From contig JANPJV010000188.1 in the NCBI GenBank assembly GCA_031425695.1, forward strand, positions 1 through 46,912: 46,912 bases of DNA, in the 5' to 3' direction. The position numbers were made by a program, and so were the translations under genes. The notes beneath the pieces are model-generated. The model ran no database searches and was not told the DNA's origin. It saw nothing but the letters and a program-made list of their open reading frames with translations. This document shows, piece by piece, positions 1 to 7,100 of the stretch; within the stretch, counting starts at the first letter, position 1; each line of letters starts with the position of its first letter. The stretch comes from JANPJV01 sp031425695 (GTDB lineage Bacteria > Pseudomonadota > Gammaproteobacteria > Xanthomonadales > SZUA-5).

Positions 1-721
1 CGAAGGTAGCGGCGGTGGTGAAGCTGCACTCCTCCGACGCCATGAAGCACACCATCGCGGCCGATTCCTCGATCTCGCCGAGGCGACCCATCGGGATCTT
101 GGAGCGCATATAGTCGACCTGGCTCTGCGGCAGCTGCGCGAGGATCGGGCTTTCGAACGTCGCCGGGGTGAGCGCGTTGACCATGATGCCCTTGCCGGCG
201 AGCTCCTTGCCCAGGCTCTTGGTCAGGCCGATCACCCCCGCCTTTGACGCCGAATAGGCGCTGGCGTTGGGGTTGCCCTCCTTGCCCGCGACCGAGGAGA
301 TGTTGACGATCCGGCCATAGCCTGCCGCGATCATCAGCGGCACGATCGCGCGGTTGCAGTAGAAAAGCCCGTTGAGGTTGATGTCGAGCACGCGACGCCA
401 GCTGTCGATCGGGAATTCGTGGACCGGCACCGTCGCGCCGGTGATCCCCGCCGAGCAGACGAGCACGTCGACCGTGCCGAGCACCTCCGCGCTGGCCGCC
501 GCCGCCGCGGCGACCGCCTCAGGGTCGGCGACGTCGAGCGCCCGGATGTCTGCCGCGCCAATCTCGGCCTGCGCGATGGCCAGCGCCTCGGGATTGAGGT
601 CCCACAGCGCGACGCGCCCGCCCTCGGCGACGATGCGCGTGGCGACGGCCTTGCCGAGGCCCGACGCGCCGCCGGTGATGATCGCCGTACGACCGGCGAA
701 ACGGCCTGCGTAGGCGGTCAC
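1..721 (-). CDS. SDR family NAD(P)-dependent oxidoreductase (3' end missing)
   Basis: This is a short-chain dehydrogenase/reductase, a Rossmann-fold enzyme that oxidises or reduces an alcohol/ketone with NAD(P). The frame opens with a GTG at 721 whose last two bases belong to the TGA stop of the upstream hydrolase fragment (GTGA overlap), so the two were one operon. Near the N-terminus is the cofactor motif TGGASGLG, then a DV acidic site, CSAGITG (the NAG-type motif), NISSVAGKEG with the catalytic Ser, and YSASK with the catalytic Tyr and Lys about four residues later. The C-terminal end runs off the window start, so about 10-15 residues are missing. Substrate cannot be told; 3-oxoacyl-ACP reductase or a sugar/hydroxy-acid dehydrogenase are possible. 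The neighbouring fumarylacetoacetate-hydrolase-type fragment suggests sugar-acid or aromatic breakdown. This gene may not belong to the same chromosome as the rest (see the junction at about 1089). Confidence 0.85.
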   Translation of the reverse strand, partial: MTAYAGRFAGRTAIITGGASGLGKAVATRIVAEGGRVALWDLNPEALAIAQAEIGAADIRALDVADPEAVAAAAAASAEVLGTVDVLVCSAGITGATVPVHEFPIDSWRRVLDINLNGLFYCNRAIVPLMIAAGYGRIVNISSVAGKEGNPNASAYSASKAGVIGLTKSLGKELAGKGIMVNALTPATFESPILAQLPQSQVDYMRSKIPMGRLGEIEESAAMVCFMASEECSFTTAATF

Positions 722-1104
722 TTGCCCGCCTCCCAGGCGACGAAGTCCTGCCGCTGTTCGCCCAGCTTCTCGATGCCGAGCGCGACGACATCGCCGGGCT
801 TCAGATACCAGGGCTCGGGCTTCTGCCCCAGACCGACGCCGGGCGGCGTTCCGGTGGTGATGATGTCGCCCGGCTCCAGCACCATGAACTGCGAGAGATA
901 GGCGACGATCTGCGCCACGGTGAAGATCATCGTCGCGGTGCGGCCGTTCTGCAGGCGCTTGCCGTTGACGTCGAGCCACATCGACAGCGCCTGCGGGTCG
1001 CCGACCTCATCGGCGGTGACCAGCCATGGGCCGATCGGCCCGAACGTCGGGAAGCCCTTGCCCTTGTCCCAGGTCGGGCCGCGCTCGGAGCGCAGACCCA
1101 CCAC
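718..1104 (-). pseudogene. Fumarylacetoacetate hydrolase family protein, 5'-truncated at a repeat
   Basis: Only the C-terminal part of an FAH-fold hydrolase/isomerase is present, about 125 residues against a usual 280. Recognisable family blocks are WDKGKGF, FGPIGPWLVT and the loop TTGTPPGVG that closes the active site. The family match fades just upstream of ERGPTWDKG, where the DNA becomes GTGGGTCTGCGCT read on the minus strand, the start of the GTGGGTC repeat found elsewhere in the window. The GTG at 1104 that opens the frame is repeat sequence, not a natural start. The fragment lacks the N-terminal half that carries the metal-binding glutamates, so it should be inactive. It overlaps the downstream SDR by GTGA. 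Either a repeat-mediated rearrangement cut the gene, or the contig joins two molecules here. Confidence 0.75.
1089..1104. repeat. Fragment of the GTGGGTC repeat at the hydrolase junction
   Basis: The 16 bases AGCGCAGACCCACCAC match the right arm of the GTGGGTC doublet seen at 45389-45402 and 41018-41093. Only this piece is present; the FAH fragment begins where the repeat should continue. Confidence 0.6.
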
Positions 1105-1109
1105 GATCT

Positions 1110-1162
1110 AATCCGCTCTTATCCGCTTCTTCCCCTTTTCATCTGTGTAATCTGTGGATGCT
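1110..1162. repeat. Single arm of a GCAGATT-type long-hairpin element
   Basis: Read on the minus strand the stretch begins CATCCACAGATTACACAGAT, the same unit pattern as the arms at 22301-22445 (ATCCACAGATT followed by GCAGATT units). No matching second arm is seen nearby, so this is a half element. It lies between the truncated hydrolase and the EamA gene. Confidence 0.5.
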
Positions 1163-1191
1163 GTGAGTTTGATCTTGCTTCCCAGGTCCCC

Positions 1192-2103
1192 TTGACCCCG
1201 ACGCGTCGCAACCAACTGATCGGCTTCGGCATGGCGGCGCTGGCGGCGATCCTGTTTTCGTTCAAGGCGATCGTGGCCAAGCTGCTGTACCGGCACCAGA
1301 TCGACGCGATCACGCTGATGAGCCTGCGACTGGGTTTTGCGGCGCCCGTGTTCCTGGTAATTGCCTCGCTGGAGACTTGGCGCGCGCGGCTGCGCGGTGA
1401 CCGGCTGACGCGCGGGGAGTGGCGGCAGATTGCGGTGCTCGGCGGTCTTGGTTATTACCTGTCGAGCTTCCTCGACTTCTGGGGCCTGCAGTACATCGCG
1501 GTGGCGCTCGAGCGCCTGATTTTGTTCCTGACCCCGACGCTGGTGCTGCTGCTGTCGGTCATATTCCTGCGCAAGGCGGTCGAGCGTCGGCAGCTGTGGG
1601 CGCTGGCGATCAGCTACGCCGGCATGATCCTGGTCTTCATCGAGCACTTGCGCGTCGACGGCGGCGCGGTGTTGCTCGGCAGCGTGCTCGTCTTCGGCGC
1701 GGCGCTCGCCTACGCCGGCTACCTGGTCATGTCCGGGGAGCTGGTCGCGCGCCTGGGCAGCCTGCGCCTGGTCTCCTACGTGATGCTGGTCTCGACCAGC
1801 CTGTGCCTCGTCCACTACTTGCTCGTGCACGGCGTCAGCGATCTTGCGCAACCACGCGCAGTGCTCGAGTTGTCGCTCATCAACGGGCTGGTCTGCACCG
1901 TTGCGCCGGTCTTCCTGACCATGTTCGCGATCGCCCGCATCGGCGCCCCCAGCGCCTCGCAACTCAGCATGCTCGGCCCCGTCTCGCTGCTCTTCCTCGG
2001 CCACTGGCTTCTCGGCGAAAGCATCACCCCCACGCAGATCGCCGGCACAGCCGTCGTACTCGTGGGCATCTGGTCCCTCACCCGTGCACCGCGCGTGGGC
2101 TGA
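1192..2103 (+). CDS. EamA/DMT-family transporter
   Basis: This is an integral inner-membrane protein of the drug/metabolite transporter superfamily with two EamA repeats and about ten hydrophobic segments in 303 residues. The first segment runs from about residue 11 (GFGMAALAAILFSFKAIVAK), which argues for the TTG start at 1192 rather than the ATG at 1231, since the ATG would remove half of that helix. A typical EamA feature is the second repeat near the C-terminus, with PVSLLFLGHWLLGE followed by the helix GTAVVLVGIWSL. Members export amino acids or other metabolites, or have unknown cargo; nothing here shows the substrate. The gene stands alone on the plus strand between two repeat elements. 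Confidence 0.85.
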   Translation: MTPTRRNQLIGFGMAALAAILFSFKAIVAKLLYRHQIDAITLMSLRLGFAAPVFLVIASLETWRARLRGDRLTRGEWRQIAVLGGLGYYLSSFLDFWGLQYIAVALERLILFLTPTLVLLLSVIFLRKAVERRQLWALAISYAGMILVFIEHLRVDGGAVLLGSVLVFGAALAYAGYLVMSGELVARLGSLRLVSYVMLVSTSLCLVHYLLVHGVSDLAQPRAVLELSLINGLVCTVAPVFLTMFAIARIGAPSASQLSMLGPVSLLFLGHWLLGESITPTQIAGTAVVLVGIWSLTRAPRVG

Positions 2104-2124
2104 CCTCAATAACAAGGTCAAACG

Positions 2125-2242
2125 AATGGACGCAAGAAGGCGCAAAAAACGCAAAGGACGCTAAAAAGAGCCAGTGGGGTCCAGGCTCCTTTTTGCGCCT
2201 TTTGCGGTCTTGGCTTTACTTTTGCGCCTTGTTGCATCCATT
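2125..2242. repeat. Long-hairpin intergenic element, CGCAAAG type
   Basis: The left arm starts AATGGACGCAAGAAGGCGC and carries further CGCAAA units; the right arm mirrors it as TTTTTGCGCCTTTTGCGG and ends GTTGCATCCATT. The arms are imperfect complements around a GTGGGGTCC loop. It fills the gap between the convergent EamA and dehydratase genes, so it could act as a two-way terminator, although no U-rich tail is seen. The right flank CCCTTGATCTTGAT is the reverse complement of the flank of the copy at 8203. Confidence 0.8.
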
Positions 2243-2279
2243 CCCTTGATCTTGATGAATCGCTTGGCGACTTCCCCCG

Positions 2280-3251
2280 TCACACCAGCATGCGCGGTTC
2301 GAGGACCCATTCGCGGAAGAGAGCGAGGTCGATGTTGGCGCCGCTCAAGACGACGCCGACGCGTTTCCCGGTGAGTTGGTTGCGGTCTTTCAGTGCGGCG
2401 GCGAGGGCGGCGGCGCCGGCGCCTTCCGCGAGCTGGTGGGTGTCGGTCCAGTAGGCGCGGATGGCGGCGGCAACTTCGTCGTCGTCGACCAGGACGATGC
2501 GTTCGACGCCCGCGCGGATCATCTCCAGGGCGACGCTATCGGGCATGCGCGTGGCCATGCCATCGGCATGGGTCGCGGCGCTGTCGAGGTTGATCAGGCG
2601 GCCCTGGCGCACGCTCTCGAAATAGCTCGGCGCCCCGCTCGATTGCACCCCCACTATCGCGGTCGTGAGCCCGAGCAGGTCGCGCACGGCCAGGGCGCCG
2701 CAGATCCCCGAGCCCATGCCGATCGGGACATACAGGACGTCGATGGGCGGCGCGCCGCGGAACAGCTCCAGCGCCCAGGTGGCGACGCCACGCACCAGGT
2801 CGGGATGAAAGGAGGGCACGTAGACGCGGCCCTCGCTGGTCGCGCGGCGCACACACTCGATGCGCGCCTCGTCGAAGTCGGCACCGTGCTCGAACAGGCG
2901 CGCGCCGTAGGCACGCATCGCCGCATTCTTTTCCTGGCTGTTGCCGTGCGGCACGAAAATCGAGACATCCAGGCCGGCGCGCTTGCCGGCAAAGCTCAGG
3001 CTCTGGCCGTGATTGCCGCGCGTCGCGCTGGTGATGGCGCGGACCTCGGGCTGTTCGCGGCGCAGGCGCTCGACGAAGACGAGGCCACCGCGTACCTTGA
3101 AAGCACCGGTCGGCGCAGCGTTCTCATGCTTGACCCACAGCTCCGTTCCAAGGCGACGCGATAGCAGCGGCCATGCGTATTGGGGAGTCGGCAGCATGGC
3201 CGCGTGGACCACGCGGGCGGCGTCTTCCAGTTCTTCCAGGGTGAACTTCAT
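2280..3251 (-). CDS. Threonine/serine dehydratase (PLP fold type II)
   Basis: This PLP enzyme of the tryptophan-synthase-beta fold removes ammonia from threonine or serine, or a related hydroxy amino acid, giving a 2-oxo acid. In 323 residues it shows the PLP-lysine motif PTGAFKVRGG (Lys about residue 52), a substrate loop TSATRGNHGQS near residue 80, and the phosphate-binding glycine loop GMGSGICG near residue 178. There is no C-terminal ACT regulatory domain, so it is of the short, catabolic (TdcB-like) or serine/threonine-racemase-like kind rather than the full-length biosynthetic IlvA. The ATG at 3251 is chosen because it begins the conserved N-terminal helix and lies 19 bp after the queF stop, with GGAG upstream. 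It probably forms an operon with queF. Confidence 0.85.
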   Translation of the reverse strand: MKFTLEELEDAARVVHAAMLPTPQYAWPLLSRRLGTELWVKHENAAPTGAFKVRGGLVFVERLRREQPEVRAITSATRGNHGQSLSFAGKRAGLDVSIFVPHGNSQEKNAAMRAYGARLFEHGADFDEARIECVRRATSEGRVYVPSFHPDLVRGVATWALELFRGAPPIDVLYVPIGMGSGICGALAVRDLLGLTTAIVGVQSSGAPSYFESVRQGRLINLDSAATHADGMATRMPDSVALEMIRAGVERIVLVDDDEVAAAIRAYWTDTHQLAEGAGAAALAAALKDRNQLTGKRVGVVLSGANIDLALFREWVLEPRMLV

Positions 3252-3270
3252 GGGCTTGGGTCCGCTCCGA

Positions 3271-4101
3271 TCATTGCCGCCATTGGCGACGATCCTTGGC
3301 AATCGGCGCACCACCGGAGGCGCGATAGGGGTTGATGTCCAGCCCGCCACGCCGCGTATAGCGCGCCTCGACGCTGAGCCAGGCCGGCGCGCAGTGCGCC
3401 ATCAGGTCGACGAAGATGCGTTCGACACAGTGTTCGTGGAATTCACAGACCTCGCGGAACGACAGCAGGTAGCGAAGCAGCCCGGTGCGTTCGATCTGCG
3501 CTCCGCGATATTGGATCAGCACGCTGCCCCAGTCTGGCTGCCCGGTCACCGGGCAATTGGATTTGAGCAGATGCGAGTAGAGACTTTCCTCGACCATGCG
3601 ACCGCCGTCGCAAGCCAGGACTTCCGGGTGCAGCGCACCGTCATGCACCATCCCCACCGGCAGCTCATCGATGCACTCGCCGGGCAATTCCTGCGGGCCC
3701 AGTTGCGGCCATTGCGCCGGGACCAGGACCTCGACCGCCACCGACGCGCCGGCCGCGGCCGAAAGGTCGGCGCGCAGGCGCAGCGCGACCGCATCAGCGT
3801 CGGCGAATGACTCGCGCGCATAACTGTTGAGATAGAGCTTGAAGCTCTTCGACTCGATCAGCTGCGGCGAGTGCGCAGGCACCACCGCACGCAACACCGC
3901 CACCCGGGGTTTTCCACCTGGCCCCAACCAGCTGAGCTCATAGCCCGTCCAACGATCCGAGCCCACGAACGGCAGCACCTCGGCGATCCCCAGCGCCCCG
4001 CGCGTCAACGCCCGCGCGATCGGCATCAGGATGTCGGGGCTGTAGGCGGGCTGCGAGTCGACGCTGCGCCCGAGCAGGGTGTAGGAGAGATCTGCGGTCA
4101 T
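3271..4101 (-). CDS. queF: NADPH-dependent 7-cyano-7-deazaguanine reductase QueF
   Basis: QueF reduces the nitrile of preQ0 to the aminomethyl group of preQ1 with two NADPH, a step of queuosine tRNA modification in the cytosol. The 276-residue length fits the long, two-domain (E. coli YqcD-type) form. The NADPH-binding signature ESKSFKLY lies at residues 83-90. The active-site cysteine, which forms the thioimide with the substrate, is in SNCPVTGQPDWGS (Cys183). The ATG at 4101 is used; the frame continues upstream only into a CGCAAAG repeat arm, which would add a spurious LCVLCVHC peptide. The other queuosine genes are not in this window. Confidence 0.93.
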   Translation of the reverse strand: MTADLSYTLLGRSVDSQPAYSPDILMPIARALTRGALGIAEVLPFVGSDRWTGYELSWLGPGGKPRVAVLRAVVPAHSPQLIESKSFKLYLNSYARESFADADAVALRLRADLSAAAGASVAVEVLVPAQWPQLGPQELPGECIDELPVGMVHDGALHPEVLACDGGRMVEESLYSHLLKSNCPVTGQPDWGSVLIQYRGAQIERTGLLRYLLSFREVCEFHEHCVERIFVDLMAHCAPAWLSVEARYTRRGGLDINPYRASGGAPIAKDRRQWRQ

Positions 4102-4124
4102 GGTTGGAAAATCTAGATCAAGGC

Positions 4125-4173
4125 AATGGACGCAAAGTACGCAAAATGGCTGGAAACGCAAAGACGCAAAGAG
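4125..4173. repeat. Single arm of a CGCAAAG long-hairpin element
   Basis: Four CGCAAA units follow AATGGA, the same order as the left arm at 2125, and the flank AGATCAAGG precedes it as at 8190-8202. No facing arm is visible, so this is a solitary half, directly next to the doublet at 4181. Confidence 0.65.
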
Positions 4174-4180
4174 AGCGGAC

Positions 4181-4271
4181 GTAGGTCATGTTGCTCGCGC
4201 AGCGAGCTACTTGACGCTGTCGGACGGGGGAGATCGTCAAGTAGCCGGCGTGCGCCGGCAACATGACCTAC
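4181..4271. repeat. GTAG-type REP doublet (BIME-like), family D, copy 1
   Basis: This 91-bp element is nested: outer stem GTAGGTCATGTTG with CAACATGACCTAC, small hairpin GCTCGC-gca-GCGAGC, inner stem CTACTTGACG with CGTCAAGTAG, and small hairpin GCCGGCG-tg-CGCCGGC. Each half is a GTAG followed by a hairpin, the plan of REP/SMAG elements. It lies in the divergent gap between queF and dnaA. A second copy at 13850 has the same length and stems but different small-hairpin sequences. Confidence 0.9.
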
Positions 4272-4364
4272 GGAAGGCAATCACCATGCGGCCGTATGGC
4301 ATCCGGGCTATCCTCAGCGGTTCGGGGGCGCAACGGCGCGCCCTTACCTTCGGTCGTATTGCAC

Positions 4365-5702
4365 ATGCACAAGGCTTGGAAAAGAGCGCTCGACCGCCTT
4401 GGCGCCGAGCTGCCGCCGGAAGACGTACAGACGTGGCTCAAGCCCCTGCAGTCGCGTTCGAAAGGCGGCAATCTGGTGCTGCTGGCGCCCAATGGCTTCG
4501 TGCGTGACAAGGTCCTGAAGCTATACCTGGAGCGCATCGTCGCGCTGGTCGCGGCGCTCGATCCGAGTGTGCTCGAAGTCCGCGTCGAGCTGTCCTCCAA
4601 TGAGATCCACGAAGCGCCGGTGCCCATCGCCGGCGCCGCCGCACCCACGCAGCCGCTGATCGAAGTCAACGAGCGTTTTGAGAGCAAGCTCGACCCGCGC
4701 TACGGCTTCGACAACTTCGTTGAAGGCAAGTCGAATCAACTGGCACGCGCGACCGCGCTGCAGGTGGCGCACAAGCCGGGCCAGGCCTACAACCCACTGC
4801 TGCTGTACGGCGGCACCGGGCTCGGCAAGACCCATCTGCTGCATGCGGCCGGCAATTTGATCGTGCGCAACAATCCCAAGGCGCGGGTGCTGTACGTGCG
4901 CTCGGAGGAATTCATCCGGGCGATGATCCATTCGCTGCAGCAGAACAAGATGGACCAGTTCAAGCGCACCTACCGTTCGGTGGATGCGCTGCTGATTGAC
5001 GACATCCAGTTCCTTGCCGGGAAGGACCGCACCCAGGAAGAGTTCTTCCACACCTTCAATTCGCTGTACGACGCCAAGCAGCAGATCATGATGACCTGCG
5101 ACCGCTATCCCAAGGAGGTCGAGAAGCTCGAGCCACGGCTCAAGTCGCGGTTCGGCTGGGGCATCAGCGTCGGCGTCGACCCACCGGATTTCGAAACGCG
5201 GGTGGCGATCTTGCTTGCCAAAGCAGCGGATGCCGGCATGGACCTCGACGAGGAAGTAGCGGGCTTCATTGCCCGGCGCATGCGTTCGAATGTGCGCGAG
5301 CTCGAAGGTGCGCTCAACACCTTGCACGCGCATGCGAACCTGCTCGGGCGTGCGCAGGTGGACCTGTCCTTCGCGCAATCGACGCTACGCGATGTGCTGC
5401 GCCCGCACGAGCAGCAGATCTCGCTTTCGAACATCCAGAAAACGGTGTCGGATTATCACCGCGTCCCGCTCTCGGACCTGCTCGGCAAGAAGCGCACACG
5501 CTCGGTCGTGCGTCCGCGGCAGATGGCGATGGCGCTGGCCAAGGACCTGACCGCGCATAGCCTGCCGGAGATCGGCCAGGCTTTCGGCGGCCGTGATCAC
5601 ACCACCGTGCTGCATGCATGCAAGGTCATGCGCGAGCTTGTGGAAACCGATGCGCGCATGCGTGACGATTGGGAAAAACTGGTGCGTTTACTGAGCGTAT
5701 GA
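4365..5702 (+). CDS. dnaA: Chromosomal replication initiator DnaA
   Basis: DnaA binds oriC boxes, unwinds the origin and loads the helicase. The 445-residue product has the N-terminal oligomerisation domain (PPEDVQTWLKPLQ), a short variable linker, the AAA+ domain with Walker A GGTGLGKTH at about 149-157 and Walker B LLIDDIQF at about 189-196, and domain IV with the DNA-binding signature GGRDHTTVLHA about 35 residues from the end. The ATG at 4365 is chosen because MHKAWKRALDRLG aligns with the short N-termini of other xanthomonad DnaA proteins; the longer frame from 4263 would read into the repeat doublet. It is the first gene of dnaA-dnaN-recF-gyrB. No DnaA box was seen upstream of it. Confidence 0.97.
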   Translation: MHKAWKRALDRLGAELPPEDVQTWLKPLQSRSKGGNLVLLAPNGFVRDKVLKLYLERIVALVAALDPSVLEVRVELSSNEIHEAPVPIAGAAAPTQPLIEVNERFESKLDPRYGFDNFVEGKSNQLARATALQVAHKPGQAYNPLLLYGGTGLGKTHLLHAAGNLIVRNNPKARVLYVRSEEFIRAMIHSLQQNKMDQFKRTYRSVDALLIDDIQFLAGKDRTQEEFFHTFNSLYDAKQQIMMTCDRYPKEVEKLEPRLKSRFGWGISVGVDPPDFETRVAILLAKAADAGMDLDEEVAGFIARRMRSNVRELEGALNTLHAHANLLGRAQVDLSFAQSTLRDVLRPHEQQISLSNIQKTVSDYHRVPLSDLLGKKRTRSVVRPRQMAMALAKDLTAHSLPEIGQAFGGRDHTTVLHACKVMRELVETDARMRDDWEKLVRLLSV

Positions 5703-5946
5703 CAGCGCCAGAGGTGGCTCGGCTGAGCTGTTGAAGGCTTGTGGATAACTACGGTATGCAAATGGGCCAAAAACTTATCCACAATGCGTCCCCAGGCTCC
5801 AGGGCCTGCGGTACACAGGGGTCAACTTGAAAATTGCACGTAGAAACAGCAACTTGAAGAGTTTCCACAGGCAAAACCGGTCATCATCATCATCATTGTC
5901 TTCTTTCTTTAAAAGAAAAGATCAGAAGCTATAAGGAGCTTTGCAC
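5703..5946. other. Probable replication origin (oriC), dnaA-dnaN gap
   Basis: The 244-bp gap between dnaA and dnaN holds two perfect DnaA boxes: TGTGGATAA at 5740-5748 (minus) and TTATCCACA at 5775-5783 (plus), facing each other 26 bp apart. A weaker box-like GTTTCCACA is at 5861-5869. Downstream, 5881-5925 is markedly AT-rich for this genome, with five CAT units and CTTTCTTTAAAAGAAAAG, a plausible unwinding element. The same place is the usual predicted oriC in Xanthomonadales. Function is inferred from these signals and the gene order. Confidence 0.75.
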
Positions 5947-7047
5947 ATGCGTCTGAGCGTCCAACGAGAAGCATTGCTGCGTCCCTTGCAGCAGGTCGTC
6001 GGTGTGGTCGAACGTCGGCAGACCCTTCCGGTGCTGGCCAATGTGCTGGTGCGCGTGGACGGCGAGAGTGCCAGTTTCACGACCACGGACCTGGAAGTGG
6101 AACTGTCATCGCGCATGGCGATTGATGCGGGTGAAGCCGGTGAGATCACGGTACCGGCACGCAAGTTCTTCGATATCGTGCGCGCCCTGCCTGACGGCGC
6201 CCGCATCGAGCTGGTCCAGGCAGGCGAACGCGTCCAGCTCAAGGCCGGCCGCAGCAAGTTCACGCTCGCCACCCTGCCCGCTTCCGAGTTCCCGGCAACC
6301 GATACGGGCGAGGTCGTGGAGCGGATCGAGCTCGACCAGGGCAGCTTCAAGCGCGTGCTCGAGCGCAGTGCGTTCGCCATGGCCGTCCAGGACGTGCGGT
6401 ACTACTTGAACGGCCTGCTGCTGGAGATTCGCACGGGCGGATTGCGCGCCGTGGCGACCGATGGCCACCGGCTGGCGCTCGCAGAAACGCCGGGAGCCGG
6501 CAGCGGCGAAGTGCGGCGGCAGGTGATCGTGCCCCGCAAGGGCGTACTCGAATTGCAGCGTTTGTTGCAGGGCGGCGAGGCACCGCTCGAGCTGGCTTTC
6601 GCCAAGAACCATGTGCGCGCCAAGCTCTCCGACAGCGTGGTCTGCTCCAAGCTTATCGATGGCCGCTTCCCGGATTACGAAGCAGTCATCCCGCTTGCGG
6701 CCGACAAGATCATCCTGGTCAACCGCGAGGAAGTGCGGCAGGCGCTGAGCCGCGTCGCGATCCTGTCCAACGAGAAGTACCGTGGCGTGAAACTCGAAGT
6801 GTCGCCGGGTGTCTTGCGCGTCGCGGCGCACAACCCGGAACAGGAAGAAGCCGTCGAGGAAATCGAGGCAGATACCCAGGTCGACCAGCTCAATGTGGGT
6901 TTCAACGTGAATTATCTGCTCGATGCGTTGGCTGCGGTCGATGGCGAGCGGGTGCGCATCCGCCTGCGCGACGGCGCCAGCAGCGCGCTGGTCGAGTCAC
7001 TCGAGGACGAGTCGACCCGGCATGTGGTGATGCCGCTCCGGTTGTGA
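5947..7047 (+). CDS. dnaN: DNA polymerase III beta subunit (sliding clamp)
   Basis: DnaN forms the ring-shaped dimer that holds the replicative polymerase on DNA and serves as a docking platform for repair and mismatch proteins. The 366-residue length equals that of E. coli DnaN and gives three similar clamp domains. The N-terminus MRLSVQREALLRPLQ, the block TDGHRLA in the middle and the C-terminal end VMPLRL are typical. The ATG at 5947 has AAGGAG eight bases upstream; a TTG two codons earlier is less likely. It follows the probable oriC and is followed by recF after 53 bp that contain a repeat fragment. Confidence 0.97.
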   Translation: MRLSVQREALLRPLQQVVGVVERRQTLPVLANVLVRVDGESASFTTTDLEVELSSRMAIDAGEAGEITVPARKFFDIVRALPDGARIELVQAGERVQLKAGRSKFTLATLPASEFPATDTGEVVERIELDQGSFKRVLERSAFAMAVQDVRYYLNGLLLEIRTGGLRAVATDGHRLALAETPGAGSGEVRRQVIVPRKGVLELQRLLQGGEAPLELAFAKNHVRAKLSDSVVCSKLIDGRFPDYEAVIPLAADKIILVNREEVRQALSRVAILSNEKYRGVKLEVSPGVLRVAAHNPEQEEAVEEIEADTQVDQLNVGFNVNYLLDALAAVDGERVRIRLRDGASSALVESLEDESTRHVVMPLRL

Positions 7048-7077
7048 TTTGGAGAGCGGCGCTTTGCGCCGCTTTGG
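7047..7077. repeat. Half of the GGAG-hairpin doublet family (dnaN-recF gap)
   Basis: ATTTGGAGA is followed by the hairpin GCGGCGC-ttt-GCGCCGC and CTTTGG. This matches the left half of the full doublet at 46572-46663 in nearly every position outside the loop. It begins at the last base of the dnaN stop codon. The 7-bp GC stem followed by TTT could weakly attenuate transcription into recF. Confidence 0.7.
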
Positions 7078-7100
7078 TCGTTCTTTGAGGCAGGGATGAC

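Noticed and set aside
1108..2154. 348-residue frame opposite the EamA gene, ending STDYTDEKGKK
   Set aside because: The start region is the CGCAAAG repeat and the end is the GCAGATT repeat; the middle is antisense to EamA. Such peptides are typical of repeat translation.
3871..4507. Small open frames in the queF-dnaA gap
   Set aside because: They consist of repeat arms and out-of-frame dnaA sequence.
5881..5896. DnaA-trio element in the CAT repeat of oriC
   Set aside because: Known DnaA-trios read 3'-GAT-5' in a fixed place beside a box; the CAT repeat does not match in either orientation and is about 100 bp from the nearest perfect box.
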